DNA of 64,000 nt from positions 372,001 to 436,000 of the forward strand of contig AP018533.1 in the NCBI GenBank assembly GCA_003573975.1, given 5' to 3'. The notes below the pieces were generated by a model that saw only the letters and a list, made by a program, of their open reading frames with translations, searched no databases and was not told the DNA's origin. Both the position numbers and the translations under genes were made by a program. The first letter of the stretch is position 1. Each line of letters starts with the position of its first letter. This DNA is from Clostridiales bacterium CCNA10 (GTDB taxonomy: Bacteria; Bacillota; Clostridia; Oscillospirales; Oscillospiraceae). Below are positions 1 through 10,470 of this stretch, in pieces.

Positions 1-3000
1 CCATTTTCAACGGCGCAAAGACCCTGGTCTCTGGCATCATCGGCGTATTCGGCGGCCTTGCCGGCGCACTGGTGGAGAGCCTGAGCAACGCGAATTTCAG
101 CGGTGTCATCGACCTGCTGAACGGCGTCTCCCTGGGTGCTATCGCCCTGGGCATTAAGAAGTTCCTGGACTCCTTCCGGGAGGTCACAGACAGCGTCGGC
201 AGCATCAAGGAGGGCGTGATCGGGATTCTGGACGGCGTAAAGGGCTGTTTCCAGGCCTGGCAGAATGACGTCAACGCCAAGGCCCTGCTGAAGATCGCGG
301 CCGCTGTCGCGGTGCTGTCCGCATCCATTCTCACCATTTCCCTGATCGACAGTGAAAAGCTGACGGCGTCCCTGGGGGCCATCACGGTGCTCTTTACCGA
401 GCTGATGGCGGCCATGGCGGTGTTCGGAAAGCTGGACCTGAATGTCCGCGGAACAATGAAGCGCTCCACGGCAATGATCGCCCTCTCCTCCTCGGTCCTG
501 ATTCTGGCCTCCGCGCTGAAAAGCATTGCCACGCTGGAACCGGAACAGATGGCGGCGGGGCTTGCGGGCATCGCCGGACTGATGGCTGCCCTGGTGGCAG
601 CCGCGAAGGTGCTGGGCTCCGGTTCAAGTTCCATCATCAAGGGTTCTGCCCAGATGGTGGTCTTTGCCGCGGCAATCAAAATACTGGCCTCGGCCTGCGC
701 CGACCTGGCCCAGCTGGACCTTGCCGGACTGGCAAAGGGTCTGATCGGCGTCGGTGTGCTGCTGGCAGAGGTATCGCTCTTCATGAACGCGGCCAAGTTC
801 AGCGGAAGGTCGGTGGTCACTGCCTCGGGCGTTCTGGTACTGGCCGGCGCTATGAAGGTGCTGGCCTCGGCCTGCAAAGACTTTGCCCAGATGGGTGTTG
901 GCGAGCTGGTCAAGGGGCTGAGCGCCATCGGCGCGGTCCTGCTGGAGATCACGGCCTTTACCAAGCTGGCCGGAAGCGCCAAGGGGCTGATCACCACCGG
1001 AGCCGCCATGATCGAGATTGGCGCGGCCATGAAGATATTTGCCTCCGCTATGGCGGACTTCGGACGGATGTCTCTGGCAGAGATCGGCAAGGGCTTGCTG
1101 GCTATGGGCGGAGCCCTGGCAGAGGTGGCCGTGGCCATGCGCTTTATGCCCCGGAACATGGTAACCATGGGGGCGGGCCTGATCGCGGTGGGAGCCGCGC
1201 TGAACATCATTGCCGACGCCATGCGGTCCATGGGCGGCATGAGCTGGGAGGCTGTCGCAAAGAGCCTGGTCACCATGGGCGGGGCTCTGGCCGAGCTGGC
1301 CGTTGGTCTGAACTTCATGAACGGCACGTTGGGCGGTTCCGCCGCCATGCTGGTGGCTGCCGCCGCGCTGGCAGTGCTGACGCCGGTGCTGGTTACGCTG
1401 GGCAGCATGAGCTGGGAAGCCATTGCCAAGGGGCTGGTCACGGTGGCCGGCGCCTTTGCCGTCATCGGAACGGCCGGCGCACTGCTCACTCCGCTGCTGC
1501 CGACGATTCTTGGCCTGGGCGGCGCCTTCGCTCTGATCGGCGTTGGTGTTGCCGGCGTTGGGGCAGGTCTGCTCCTTGTCGGAACCGGCCTATCCGCCAT
1601 TGCGGTGGGCATTACGGCCCTGGCAACCTCCCTTGGAGCGGGCGTAGCCATTATCGTGGCCGGCCTGACCTCTATCATCACGGGCATCGCGGCGCTGATC
1701 CCGGCCATTGCGGAGAAGCTGGGTGAGGCGGTGGTGGCCTTTGCACAGGTCATTACGAATGGCGCTCCTGCCATTGGCGAGGCCGTCAAGACCCTTGTCC
1801 TCACCATGGTGGACGTTCTGGTGGAGTGTGTCCCGGCCATCGCCGAGGGCGCTCTGGAGCTGGTTGCCGGGGTGCTGGACGCCCTGGTGGCCTATACGCC
1901 CCAGATCGTGGACTCCATCATGCAGTTCCTGATCGCGGTGATCGACGGGCTGGCCCGCAACATGCCCACCCTGATCCAGTCGGTGGTGGACCTGCTGATG
2001 TCCTTCTTCTCCGGCATCGTATCGGCGCTGGGAAGCATCGACACCGACGCGCTGCTGAAGGGCATCGCCGGAATCGGCCTGCTGAGCGGCATTATGGTGG
2101 CGCTGGGCGCTCTGGCCGGACTGATCCCCTCCGCCATGGTGGGTGTGCTTGGTCTGGGCGTTGTCATCGCAGAGCTGGCCATTGTTCTGGCGGCGGTGGG
2201 CGCGCTGGCGCAGATCCCCGGCCTGGAGTGGCTCATCAGCGAGGGTGGTCAGCTCTTGCAGACCATCGGGAACGCCATTGGCGGCTTTATCGGCGGCATC
2301 GTGGGCGGATTTATGAGCGGGGTATCCGGCTCCTTCCCCCAGATCGGCATGGACCTGGCCGCCTTTATGACCAACATACAGCCCTTTATCGACGGGGCAA
2401 GAGGTATCGACCCGGCCATGCTGGAGGGCGTCAAGGCCCTCACCGGGGCGATCATGCTGATTACGGCGGCCGATTTGCTGGAGGGTCTGACCTCCTGGCT
2501 CACCGGCGGCTCGTCCCTTTCCACCTTTGCCGAGGAGCTGGTGCCCTTCGGCGAGGCCATGAAGAAATTCTCCCACAGCATTACCGGACTGGACGGCGAC
2601 CTGGTCAGCACGGCGGCAATCGCTGGAAAGACCCTGGCTGAGATGGCCGCGACCCTGCCCAACAGCGGCGGCATCGCGGGATTCTTTGCCGGAGAGAACG
2701 ACATGGGGTCCTTCGGCGACCAGCTTGTGGGCTTCGGCGGCTCCATGATGAAGTTCGCCGCAAGCATCAAGGGGCTGGACACCGACGCGGTTCAAAATGC
2801 TGCCATCGCCGGTAAGGCCATGGCGGAGCTGGCTGCCACCCTCCCCAACACAGGAGGGGCGGTGGGCTTCTTTGCCGGCAACAACGACATGGACGACTTC
2901 GGCGAACAGCTCGTACCCTTCGGAGCGGCCATCAAAGCCTATTCCGACGCGGTCAAGGGGCTTGATGTGGAGGCGGTCACCAATTCCGCCATTGCCGGAC

Positions 3001-6000
3001 AGGCCATGTCGGAGCTGGCGGCTACTTTGCCCAACACCGGCGGAGCCGTAGCCTTCTTCGCTGGCGACAACGACCTTGCCACCTTCGGCGAGCAGCTGGT
3101 GTCCTTCGGGGCGTCCATCAAAAGCTATGCCCAGGAGGTGACTGGGCTGGATACCGACGCAGTCGCCAGCTCGACGGTCGCCGGACAGACCCTGGTGGAG
3201 CTGGCAAACACCTTGCCCAACACCGGGGGCCTGGTGGCCTTCTTCACAGGCGACAACGACCTTGAGACCTTCGGGGAACAGCTGGTGCCCTTCGGGGAGG
3301 CGATGAAGGCCTACTCCGACAGCGTGACCGACATGGACAGCGCAGCCGTAACCGCCTCCGCCACTGCGGCGAAGGCCCTTGCGGAGCTGCAAGCCTCGCT
3401 GCCCAATATTGGCGGCGTGGTGGATTTCTTTACCGGCGGCAACGACCTGGAGACCTTCGCAAACGGCCTTCTCCCCTTTGGAGAGGGCATGAAGGCCTAT
3501 GCCGACGCGGTGAGCGGAATGGACGCGGGGGCGGTTTCCGCCTCTATTATCGCCACCCAGGCCCTGGCAGAGCTCCAGGCATCTCTTCCCCATGTGGGAG
3601 GGGTGATGAGCTTCTTTACCGGGGGCAACGATCTTGGCCTGTTCGCAGAGGGGATTCTCTCCTTCGGCGAGGCCATGAATTCCTACGGAAACGCCGTATC
3701 CGGCATCGATGCCGGGGCGGTATCCGCCTCCGCTACTGCGGCTCAGGCGCTGTCCCGGCTCCAGGCGTCCCTCCCCAATGTAGGCGGCATCATGGAATTC
3801 TTCACCGGCGGGAATGACCTTGGGAAATTTTCCGAGGGCATCATCCCCTTCGGCGAAGCGATGAAAGCCTACGGCGAGTCGGTGGCCGGCATCGACTCCA
3901 GCGCGGTAGAGGCCTCTGCCACTGCCGCTCAATCCCTGGCACAGCTCCAGGCGGCCCTTCCCCAGGTGGGCGGGCTTATGGAGTTCTTTACCGGCGGCAA
4001 TGACCTTGGGGTATTCTCGGAGGGCATCGTGCCCTTTGGGGCCGCTATGAAGTCCTATGCCGAAGCGGTTTCCGGCATCAACGCCGACGCGGTCACGGCC
4101 TCCGCTGTGGCGGCCCAGGCGCTGGCACAGCTGCAAACCGACCTGCCCAATGTGGGCGGGGTCATGGCATTCTTCAACGGAGGCAACGACCTTGGAACCT
4201 TTGCCGCCGGCATCGTACCCTTCGGCGCGGCCATGAAGTCCTATGGGGATGCCGTGGCCGACATCAACACCGGAGCCATCACCGCCTCGGCCACTGCCGC
4301 CCAGTCTCTGGCGCGGCTGCAAGAGGCCCTTCCCCTGGTAGGCGGTGTGATGGAATTCTTCAACGGAAGCCAGGACCTGGCCGCTTTTGCGGCGGGCATC
4401 ATCCCCTTCGGCGCGGCCATGAAATCCTACGGCGACGCTGTGGCGGATATTCGGCCGGAAGCGGTGGAAAGCTCCGCCTCCGCCGGAATGGCCCTGGTGG
4501 AGCTGGCAAAGGCCCTTCCCAACACGGGCGGCCTGCTGTCCTTCTTTACCGGAGGGACCGACCTGGCCGCCTTTGGCGATGACCTGACGCTGTTTGGCGC
4601 GGACCTTTCCGCCTATGCGGAGGCAATCAGCAATGTGAAGGCGGACGTGGTGACGGCCTCGGCCAACGCGGCGGAGGCTCTCTCCAACCTCGCCTCCGGC
4701 CTGCCGGACAGCAGTCTGTTTGACAAGTGGTTCGGCGGAGACCAGACGCTGGCCTCCTTTGGCGGGGATATTTCCAAGTTCGGCGCGGCCATGAAGGACT
4801 ATTACGGCCAAATCTCCGGCATCGACACCGGGCGGATGGCCGACGTGGTCGCACAGGTATGGAGCCTGCTGGAGCTGGCTGAGGGGGCCGCAGGGGTCAA
4901 CACCAGCGGTCTGACCGGCTTTGCCGACAGCATGAAGAAGATGGGAGACGCCGGCATCTCCGGCTTTACCAGCGCTTTCTACAACTGCGGCGACACGGTC
5001 AACAAAGCCGTGTCCAGTATGCTGTCCACCGTCAGCGGCGCCGTCCTCTCCAACCTCCCTGTGACAAACGGGGCCATGGAGACGGTGGTCCAGTCGCTGG
5101 CGAACATTGTGGACGGGAAGGTCCCGGCCATCCGGACATCGACATCGGATATGATGCGGACCATGGAAGCATCCATCACGGCCCACTCCAGAACGGTGGG
5201 GGACGCGATGAGGACGGTGCTCTCCACCGCCGTATCCAACATCAACCGCATGAAGCCGGAGTTCGAGACCGCCGGAAAGAACGCCGGGCAGGGCTTTATC
5301 AACGGCATCAACTCCAAGCTGGGCGGCGCAAGGTCCGCCGGCCGAAGCCTGGGCCTGGCCGCTCTGGAAGCGGCAAAGAAGGCGCTGGACAGCCACTCCC
5401 CCTCCCGGGAATTCATCCATCTGGGCGAAAACGTGGGCGAGGGTCTGGCCATCGGCGTCAACAACAGCATCGTCCCTGCCGCACAGGCCGCCTCCGGCAT
5501 GATCGACGAGGTGATCGCCGTCAGCGAGAAGGGCGTCGATGCCTTTGAGGATTGGATCAACGAGAAGCAGTATTACGGCGAGCTGAGCCTGATGGACGAG
5601 CTGGCCGGATGGGAAAACCTCCAAAAGAAGTACAGGGCCGGCAGTGAGGAGCGGATGAAGATCGACCGGGAGGTCTATCGGGTTCAAAATGAACTGGTTT
5701 CCGCCACCTACCAGGCCTCCCTGGACTGGATCGAGGAGGAGAAGTATTACAAGCGCCTGAGCACCGAGGAGGAGCTGGCCGCCTATGAGCGGATGCAGGC
5801 CCGGTATCTGGAGGGCAGCAAGGAACGGATGGAGTTGGACCGGAAGGTCTTCACCCTCCGCAACCAGCTTGTGGACGAGTCCTATCAGAACTCCATGGAC
5901 TGGATCGAGGAGGAAAAGTATTACAACCGTCTGAGCCTGGCCGACGAGCTGGCCGCCTACAAGCGGGTCCAGAGCCGGTACGCCAAGGGCACCGAGGAGC

Positions 6001-7421
6001 GGAAGAAGCTGGACCGGGAGGTCTACCGGCTGGAGCAGGAAATCTACGAGGCCCAGCAGCAGTATATCGCCGACGTGCAGAGCGTTCAGGAATCCGCCAA
6101 CCAGCGGCGCATCCAGCTGGAGGAGGCCTATGCCAACAAGGTCAAGTCCATCAACGAGCAGCTGGAACGGGACATCGAATCCCTGAACCAGCAGTATCAG
6201 GACGCGGTGGAGTCCCGGACCAAGAGCCTGTACCAGTCCTACGGCCTCTTTGACGAGGTCGCGAAGAAGGAAGCGGTCAGCAGTGAAACGCTGATGCAGA
6301 ATCTGGAGGGTCAGGTCCAGGAGTTTGGCGAGTGGCAGGATATTCTGGGTCAGCTCTCCGCCAGGGGCGTTGACTCGGACCTGATCGCGGAGCTTCAGGA
6401 GATGGGGCCCTCTGCCATCGAAGAGATCCGGGCGCTGAACTCCATGAGCGACGACGAGCTGGAGAAGTATGTCTCCCTCTGGTCCATCAAGCACGCCCAG
6501 GCCCGTGACCAGGCGACCTCGGAACTGGAGGGGCTTCGGGTGGAGACCCAGGAGCAGATCGCGCAGCTCCGGGCGGACGCGGCGGTGGAGCTGGAGGAGT
6601 ACCGGCTGACCTGGCAGAGCGAAATGGCCCAGCTGGAGGAGGATACCAGCCGTCAGCTGGCCTCCCTCCGGCAGGAATTCTCGGAAAATGTGGGCCTGAT
6701 CAAGCGGGACACGGAAGCCAAGATGGCGGAAATGACCGAGGCGGCCCGGAAAATCCTGTCGGAAGCCGGGTGGACGGAGACGGGACAGCAAATTCCCGCC
6801 GGCCTCGCCCAGGGCGTGGCCCAGTCCAAATCCACCTTTATCGACGAGCTGACCAGCATGGCGCTGGCGGGCGTGGAGGCGGTGAAGAGCACGCTGGAGA
6901 TCAACTCTCCCTCCCGGGTCTTCCGGGAGCTGGGGTCCTTCACCGGCCTTGGCTTTGTCAGCGGACTGGCCGGCTATGCCGAAAGGTCCTTTGCCGCCGG
7001 CGCAGACATGGCGGACTCCGCCGTGGACGGCCTTTCCGGCGCCATTGCTGGACTCCCCGACCTGCTGAGCGGCGAGGCGGAGATGCGGCCCACCATACGC
7101 CCGGTGCTGGACCTGTCTGACCTCACCGGGGCCTCGACCCAGATCGACAGCCTGTTCTACCCCCTGCGGTCCATCCGCCTGGCGGGACAGGCCAGCCTGG
7201 CGTTCCAAAACGCCTCCGGGGAGAACCGGATGACGGTCAAGGTAGACAACGACGACATCATTGAGGAGCTTCGCACCCTGCGCAGTGAAATGGCAGAGAT
7301 GACGGAGCGCATGGAGCGGATGCGGGTCGTGCTGGACACCGGCACTCTGGTCGGTGAGATGGCGGGACCCATGGACAACGCCCTTGGACAGAGGGCGACA
7401 CGGAGAGGAAGGGGGAACTGA
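1..7421 (+). CDS. Phage tail tape-measure protein (5' end outside window)
   Basis: The frame is open from the window edge (codons from base 3), so the true start is upstream; the GTG at 72 is only an internal codon. At least 2,470 residues are seen. Layout: hydrophobic, alanine/glycine-rich helical repeats of about 37 residues over the first ~480; further membrane-like helices to ~780; thirteen 62-residue repeats (2517 to ~4934); a segment with a SHSPSR motif; three ~53-residue charged coiled-coil repeats with DWIEEEKYY; a long coiled coil; and a C-terminal INSPSRVFRELG motif typical of Firmicutes tape measures. It sets siphovirus tail length and is followed directly by the distal tail gene, which fits normal tail gene order. 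The family is certain from size, composition and context; individual domain functions are not assigned. Confidence 0.93.
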   Translation, partial: IFNGAKTLVSGIIGVFGGLAGALVESLSNANFSGVIDLLNGVSLGAIALGIKKFLDSFREVTDSVGSIKEGVIGILDGVKGCFQAWQNDVNAKALLKIAAAVAVLSASILTISLIDSEKLTASLGAITVLFTELMAAMAVFGKLDLNVRGTMKRSTAMIALSSSVLILASALKSIATLEPEQMAAGLAGIAGLMAALVAAAKVLGSGSSSIIKGSAQMVVFAAAIKILASACADLAQLDLAGLAKGLIGVGVLLAEVSLFMNAAKFSGRSVVTASGVLVLAGAMKVLASACKDFAQMGVGELVKGLSAIGAVLLEITAFTKLAGSAKGLITTGAAMIEIGAAMKIFASAMADFGRMSLAEIGKGLLAMGGALAEVAVAMRFMPRNMVTMGAGLIAVGAALNIIADAMRSMGGMSWEAVAKSLVTMGGALAELAVGLNFMNGTLGGSAAMLVAAAALAVLTPVLVTLGSMSWEAIAKGLVTVAGAFAVIGTAGALLTPLLPTILGLGGAFALIGVGVAGVGAGLLLVGTGLSAIAVGITALATSLGAGVAIIVAGLTSIITGIAALIPAIAEKLGEAVVAFAQVITNGAPAIGEAVKTLVLTMVDVLVECVPAIAEGALELVAGVLDALVAYTPQIVDSIMQFLIAVIDGLARNMPTLIQSVVDLLMSFFSGIVSALGSIDTDALLKGIAGIGLLSGIMVALGALAGLIPSAMVGVLGLGVVIAELAIVLAAVGALAQIPGLEWLISEGGQLLQTIGNAIGGFIGGIVGGFMSGVSGSFPQIGMDLAAFMTNIQPFIDGARGIDPAMLEGVKALTGAIMLITAADLLEGLTSWLTGGSSLSTFAEELVPFGEAMKKFSHSITGLDGDLVSTAAIAGKTLAEMAATLPNSGGIAGFFAGENDMGSFGDQLVGFGGSMMKFAASIKGLDTDAVQNAAIAGKAMAELAATLPNTGGAVGFFAGNNDMDDFGEQLVPFGAAIKAYSDAVKGLDVEAVTNSAIAGQAMSELAATLPNTGGAVAFFAGDNDLATFGEQLVSFGASIKSYAQEVTGLDTDAVASSTVAGQTLVELANTLPNTGGLVAFFTGDNDLETFGEQLVPFGEAMKAYSDSVTDMDSAAVTASATAAKALAELQASLPNIGGVVDFFTGGNDLETFANGLLPFGEGMKAYADAVSGMDAGAVSASIIATQALAELQASLPHVGGVMSFFTGGNDLGLFAEGILSFGEAMNSYGNAVSGIDAGAVSASATAAQALSRLQASLPNVGGIMEFFTGGNDLGKFSEGIIPFGEAMKAYGESVAGIDSSAVEASATAAQSLAQLQAALPQVGGLMEFFTGGNDLGVFSEGIVPFGAAMKSYAEAVSGINADAVTASAVAAQALAQLQTDLPNVGGVMAFFNGGNDLGTFAAGIVPFGAAMKSYGDAVADINTGAITASATAAQSLARLQEALPLVGGVMEFFNGSQDLAAFAAGIIPFGAAMKSYGDAVADIRPEAVESSASAGMALVELAKALPNTGGLLSFFTGGTDLAAFGDDLTLFGADLSAYAEAISNVKADVVTASANAAEALSNLASGLPDSSLFDKWFGGDQTLASFGGDISKFGAAMKDYYGQISGIDTGRMADVVAQVWSLLELAEGAAGVNTSGLTGFADSMKKMGDAGISGFTSAFYNCGDTVNKAVSSMLSTVSGAVLSNLPVTNGAMETVVQSLANIVDGKVPAIRTSTSDMMRTMEASITAHSRTVGDAMRTVLSTAVSNINRMKPEFETAGKNAGQGFINGINSKLGGARSAGRSLGLAALEAAKKALDSHSPSREFIHLGENVGEGLAIGVNNSIVPAAQAASGMIDEVIAVSEKGVDAFEDWINEKQYYGELSLMDELAGWENLQKKYRAGSEERMKIDREVYRVQNELVSATYQASLDWIEEEKYYKRLSTEEELAAYERMQARYLEGSKERMELDRKVFTLRNQLVDESYQNSMDWIEEEKYYNRLSLADELAAYKRVQSRYAKGTEERKKLDREVYRLEQEIYEAQQQYIADVQSVQESANQRRIQLEEAYANKVKSINEQLERDIESLNQQYQDAVESRTKSLYQSYGLFDEVAKKEAVSSETLMQNLEGQVQEFGEWQDILGQLSARGVDSDLIAELQEMGPSAIEEIRALNSMSDDELEKYVSLWSIKHAQARDQATSELEGLRVETQEQIAQLRADAAVELEEYRLTWQSEMAQLEEDTSRQLASLRQEFSENVGLIKRDTEAKMAEMTEAARKILSEAGWTETGQQIPAGLAQGVAQSKSTFIDELTSMALAGVEAVKSTLEINSPSRVFRELGSFTGLGFVSGLAGYAERSFAAGADMADSAVDGLSGAIAGLPDLLSGEAEMRPTIRPVLDLSDLTGASTQIDSLFYPLRSIRLAGQASLAFQNASGENRMTVKVDNDDIIEELRTLRSEMAEMTERMERMRVVLDTGTLVGEMAGPMDNALGQRATRRGRGN
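2517..4934 (+). repeat. 13 tandem 186-bp units inside the tape-measure gene
   Basis: Each unit encodes a 62-residue module that starts near the motif (L/M)xxFxxxLVPFGxAM and ends near LPNxGGxxxFFxGxND. From the first leucine codon (2517) to that of unit 13 (4749) there are exactly 12 x 186 bp, with no indels. Units are diverged in sequence but constant in length, as expected where length itself is selected. The last two units are the most degenerate. Confidence 0.9.
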
Positions 7422-7424
7422 GCC

Positions 7425-8186
7425 GTGTATCATTCCATCACCATTGGCGGGAAAAACACCTGGGATGACTGGCGGCTGGTCCCCGCCTCCCGGCCCGTGT
7501 TCAATCCGCCGGCCCAGAAGGTGAAGACGCTGGAAATCCCCGGCGGGGATGGGGTCATCGACTTGTCCCAATCCCTGACCGGGTATCCGGTGTACCAAAA
7601 CCGGACGGGCTCTATCGAGTTTATCGTGATGAACGACTTCAAGCCCTGGCACATGGCCTATTCCGACATCATGGACTATCTGCACGGGCAGAAGCTGCGG
7701 GCAGTGCTGGAGGACGACCCGGAGTATTTCTACGAGGGGCGGTTCACCATCAACGTCTGGAAGTCGGAGAAGGACTGGTCGCGCATCACCATCGACTATG
7801 ACGTGGGGCCCTACAAGTGGTCAGTCCTGTCCTCCACGGACGACTGGCTGTGGGACCCCTTCAACTTTCAAAATGGCGTCATCCGCCCCGCCGTGTTCAA
7901 GGACATCGCGGTGACGGAGGAGATCCGGGCGGTGAAGCTGGCGGCGCTGCTGTTCGGGCGGGCTCCGGTGTGCCCCGTGTTCCGGGTGAGCAGCTCGGAT
8001 AAGCGGGGGGTACACATCCGCTTTATCAACCCCACGCTGGGGCTGGACGAGACCAAGCTCCTCCCCGACGGGGTCATCCAGTTCCCGGAGTTTGTGTTCT
8101 TCGGCGACCTGGGCGCCACGCTGGAGCTGTGGTGCGACACGGGAACGGGGTCCGTCTCCGTGGACTTCAGACAGGGGAGGTTGTGA
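7425..8186 (+). CDS. Distal tail protein (Dit / phage tail family)
   Basis: A 253-residue protein starting at GTG 7425, three bases after the tape-measure stop, with a purine-rich GGAAGGGGG ribosome site upstream. The N-terminus (ITIGGKNTWDDW, then a PGGDGVIDLS segment) and length match the Dit-like tail proteins of Gram-positive siphophages, which form the hexameric hub connecting tail tube to baseplate. Position between tape measure and tail endopeptidase is canonical. The assignment rests on gene order, length and N-terminal pattern; no catalytic residues are expected. Confidence 0.85.
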   Translation: MYHSITIGGKNTWDDWRLVPASRPVFNPPAQKVKTLEIPGGDGVIDLSQSLTGYPVYQNRTGSIEFIVMNDFKPWHMAYSDIMDYLHGQKLRAVLEDDPEYFYEGRFTINVWKSEKDWSRITIDYDVGPYKWSVLSSTDDWLWDPFNFQNGVIRPAVFKDIAVTEEIRAVKLAALLFGRAPVCPVFRVSSSDKRGVHIRFINPTLGLDETKLLPDGVIQFPEFVFFGDLGATLELWCDTGTGSVSVDFRQGRL

Positions 8187-8189
8187 CCC

Positions 8190-10463
8190 ATGTATAGCAT
8201 TTATGCAGACGGTGTGTGCATTTACAACGACGTCTTTTCCCTGGACAACATGAAGGTGGTCAACCCCAAGCTGACTCTGGAGGACAGCGCCGCCGGGTCT
8301 CTGGAGATGACCCTTCCGCCCACCAACGCGGCCTACGACACCATCGTCCGCATGGTCACGGATATTTCCGTGAAAAAGAACGGAGAAGAGATCTGGGCGG
8401 GACGGGCCCTGTCGGAGAGCCGGGACTTCTGGAACAACCGGGTGCTCTACTGCGAGGGGGAGCTGGCCTTCTTCAACGACTCGGTCCAGCCGCCAGCGGA
8501 GTATGCCGGGAAATCGGTCCGGGAGTACCTCGACCAGCTCATCGCCATCCACAACGGGCAGGTGGGTGAGAACCGCCGGTTCGCCATCGGGGCGGTGACG
8601 GTGGTAGATGAGGCCTTCCCCACCTATTACACCAACTACGGCAAGACCCTGGAGTCACTCAACGCCCTGGCGGAAGCCTATGGCGGCCATCTCCGGGTGC
8701 GCAAGGCGGACGGGGTGCGGTATCTGGACTATCTGAAGGACTACCCGGACACATGCAGCCAGGTGATCCAGTTCGGGTCCAACCTGCTGGACTTTGTCCG
8801 GAACTGGGACTCCGCCGAGTATGCCACGGCCATCGTCCCTCTGGGGAACCGGCTGGACGACAGTCCCATCGAGGCGCTAGACGCCTATCTGACGGTGGAG
8901 AGCGTGAACGGCGGAAGCCTGTACGTCCAATCCGACGAGGCAGTGGCGAGGCATGGCTGGATCGCGAAGACGGTGAACTGGGACGATGTGAGCGACCCCC
9001 AGGTGCTGCTGGAGAAGGCCAGGGAGTATCTGGCGGACCTTCAGTTTGACAACCTGGAGCTGGAGCTTTCCGCCCTGGACCTGCACTATCTGGACGTGGA
9101 GACCGAGGCGGTGAAGCTGCTGGACGAGATCCGGGTCATCTCCCGCCCCCACGGGCTGGACCGGCTCTTCCCGGTGACCAGGCTGGAGATCCCGCTGGAC
9201 GCCCCGGAGAACACCCAGTTCAAAATGGGGGATTCGGTACAGGTGAGCCTTACCAGCGTGAGCAACCAGACCAACGCCGCCGTGCTGGACAAGATCGAAA
9301 ACCTCCCCAAGGCCCACAACATCCTCAAGGAAGCCCAGGAGAACGCCACCCACATCATGAACATGGCCACCACGGGCTACATCACCATCACGAGGGACGA
9401 GCACGGCTCGGACACCCTCTATATTTCCAACGTCCGAGACTACACCAAGGCTGACAAGCTCTGGAAGTGGAACATGAACGGCCTGGGTTACTCCAACGAC
9501 GGTGGGAAGACCTTCGGGCTGGCCATCACCATGGACGGGGCCATCGTGGCCGACTACATCACAGCGGGGGTGCTGAATGGCAACGTGCTTCGGGTGGGCG
9601 TCATCCGGGACTACAACTCCAACGTGATCCTGGACCTGGACAAGGGCACCCTGACCATGAAGAAGGGCTCCATCAACATCGGAAACGGAAACTTCACCGT
9701 GGACGAGCAGGGTAACCTCTACGCCAGGCGGGGCACCTTCGCGGGGACGCTGGCAGGAGCCAAGGGGACCTTCGGCGGCACAGTGCAGGCGGAGGACTTT
9801 TTGGACAAGTACGGCAACAGCATGATGGACCTGGCCAAAGAGAAGTTTACCGCCGGATATCTGGACCTGTACGGCCTGACCGTCACCAACAAGAACACCG
9901 GGGCGGTCACCTTCGCCGTGGGGCCGACGGGCCTTATCACCATCAACGGCCAGGTGACCATGGGGGCGGGGAGCACCATCAACTGGGCCCAGGTGAATAA
10001 TCAGAACATTCAATCCAACCCGGCGTACAGCCTGGCGAACAACGCCTATAATCTGGCGGACGACGCCTACTATGAGGCGGAGCTGGCCTACGACCGGGCG
10101 AACCGGGCTTACAAGCTGGCCGACTCCATCGAGATGCCGGGGTACATCAAGAGCACCTACATCGACCAGACCACGATCCGTTCCCCGGTCATCGAGGGCG
10201 GAGAGTTTTATGGCGAGGAATTCAACATCATCGCCGGGGGCGATTTCGGAAGCTTCAACCTCTACGGTCCTTTCGGGAGCAGCCGTTACCACATGCTGGC
10301 CATCGAATATTTCGAGGGCAACGCCCCTCTCATTAACATTTACAGCCCCTGCGGCGGATACATCACCATCGGCCAGAGCCGCAACGGGATCGTCTACTTC
10401 AAGGGGGTCGTGGATTTCAGCGCCGCAGACGTCCAAGGTCTGGATTTAGGAACAGGAGCATGA
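8190..10463 (+). CDS. Tail-associated baseplate hub / prophage endopeptidase-like tail protein
   Basis: A 757-residue protein that starts three bases after the Dit stop. The first ~370 residues look like the Gp37/Tal-type hub (a YxIYADG start, then DYLKDYPDT and a PLGNRLDD region); the rest is a beta-rich extension with a short heptad region near 620-650 (SLANNAYNLADDAYYEAELAYDRAN) broken into alanine-rich turns, and a glycine-rich end. The family caps the tail and often carries peptidoglycan-cleaving activity, but no catalytic motif could be picked out here. It is translationally close to its neighbours within the tail operon. Confidence 0.8.
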   Translation: MYSIYADGVCIYNDVFSLDNMKVVNPKLTLEDSAAGSLEMTLPPTNAAYDTIVRMVTDISVKKNGEEIWAGRALSESRDFWNNRVLYCEGELAFFNDSVQPPAEYAGKSVREYLDQLIAIHNGQVGENRRFAIGAVTVVDEAFPTYYTNYGKTLESLNALAEAYGGHLRVRKADGVRYLDYLKDYPDTCSQVIQFGSNLLDFVRNWDSAEYATAIVPLGNRLDDSPIEALDAYLTVESVNGGSLYVQSDEAVARHGWIAKTVNWDDVSDPQVLLEKAREYLADLQFDNLELELSALDLHYLDVETEAVKLLDEIRVISRPHGLDRLFPVTRLEIPLDAPENTQFKMGDSVQVSLTSVSNQTNAAVLDKIENLPKAHNILKEAQENATHIMNMATTGYITITRDEHGSDTLYISNVRDYTKADKLWKWNMNGLGYSNDGGKTFGLAITMDGAIVADYITAGVLNGNVLRVGVIRDYNSNVILDLDKGTLTMKKGSINIGNGNFTVDEQGNLYARRGTFAGTLAGAKGTFGGTVQAEDFLDKYGNSMMDLAKEKFTAGYLDLYGLTVTNKNTGAVTFAVGPTGLITINGQVTMGAGSTINWAQVNNQNIQSNPAYSLANNAYNLADDAYYEAELAYDRANRAYKLADSIEMPGYIKSTYIDQTTIRSPVIEGGEFYGEEFNIIAGGDFGSFNLYGPFGSSRYHMLAIEYFEGNAPLINIYSPCGGYITIGQSRNGIVYFKGVVDFSAADVQGLDLGTGA

Positions 10464-10470
10464 CACAGCC

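Noticed and set aside
1590..7685. Minus-strand open frame of 2,031 codons opposite the tape-measure gene
   Set aside because: Low-quality His/Gln/Gly-rich translation produced by GC-rich codon bias; it crosses into the next phage gene on the other strand.
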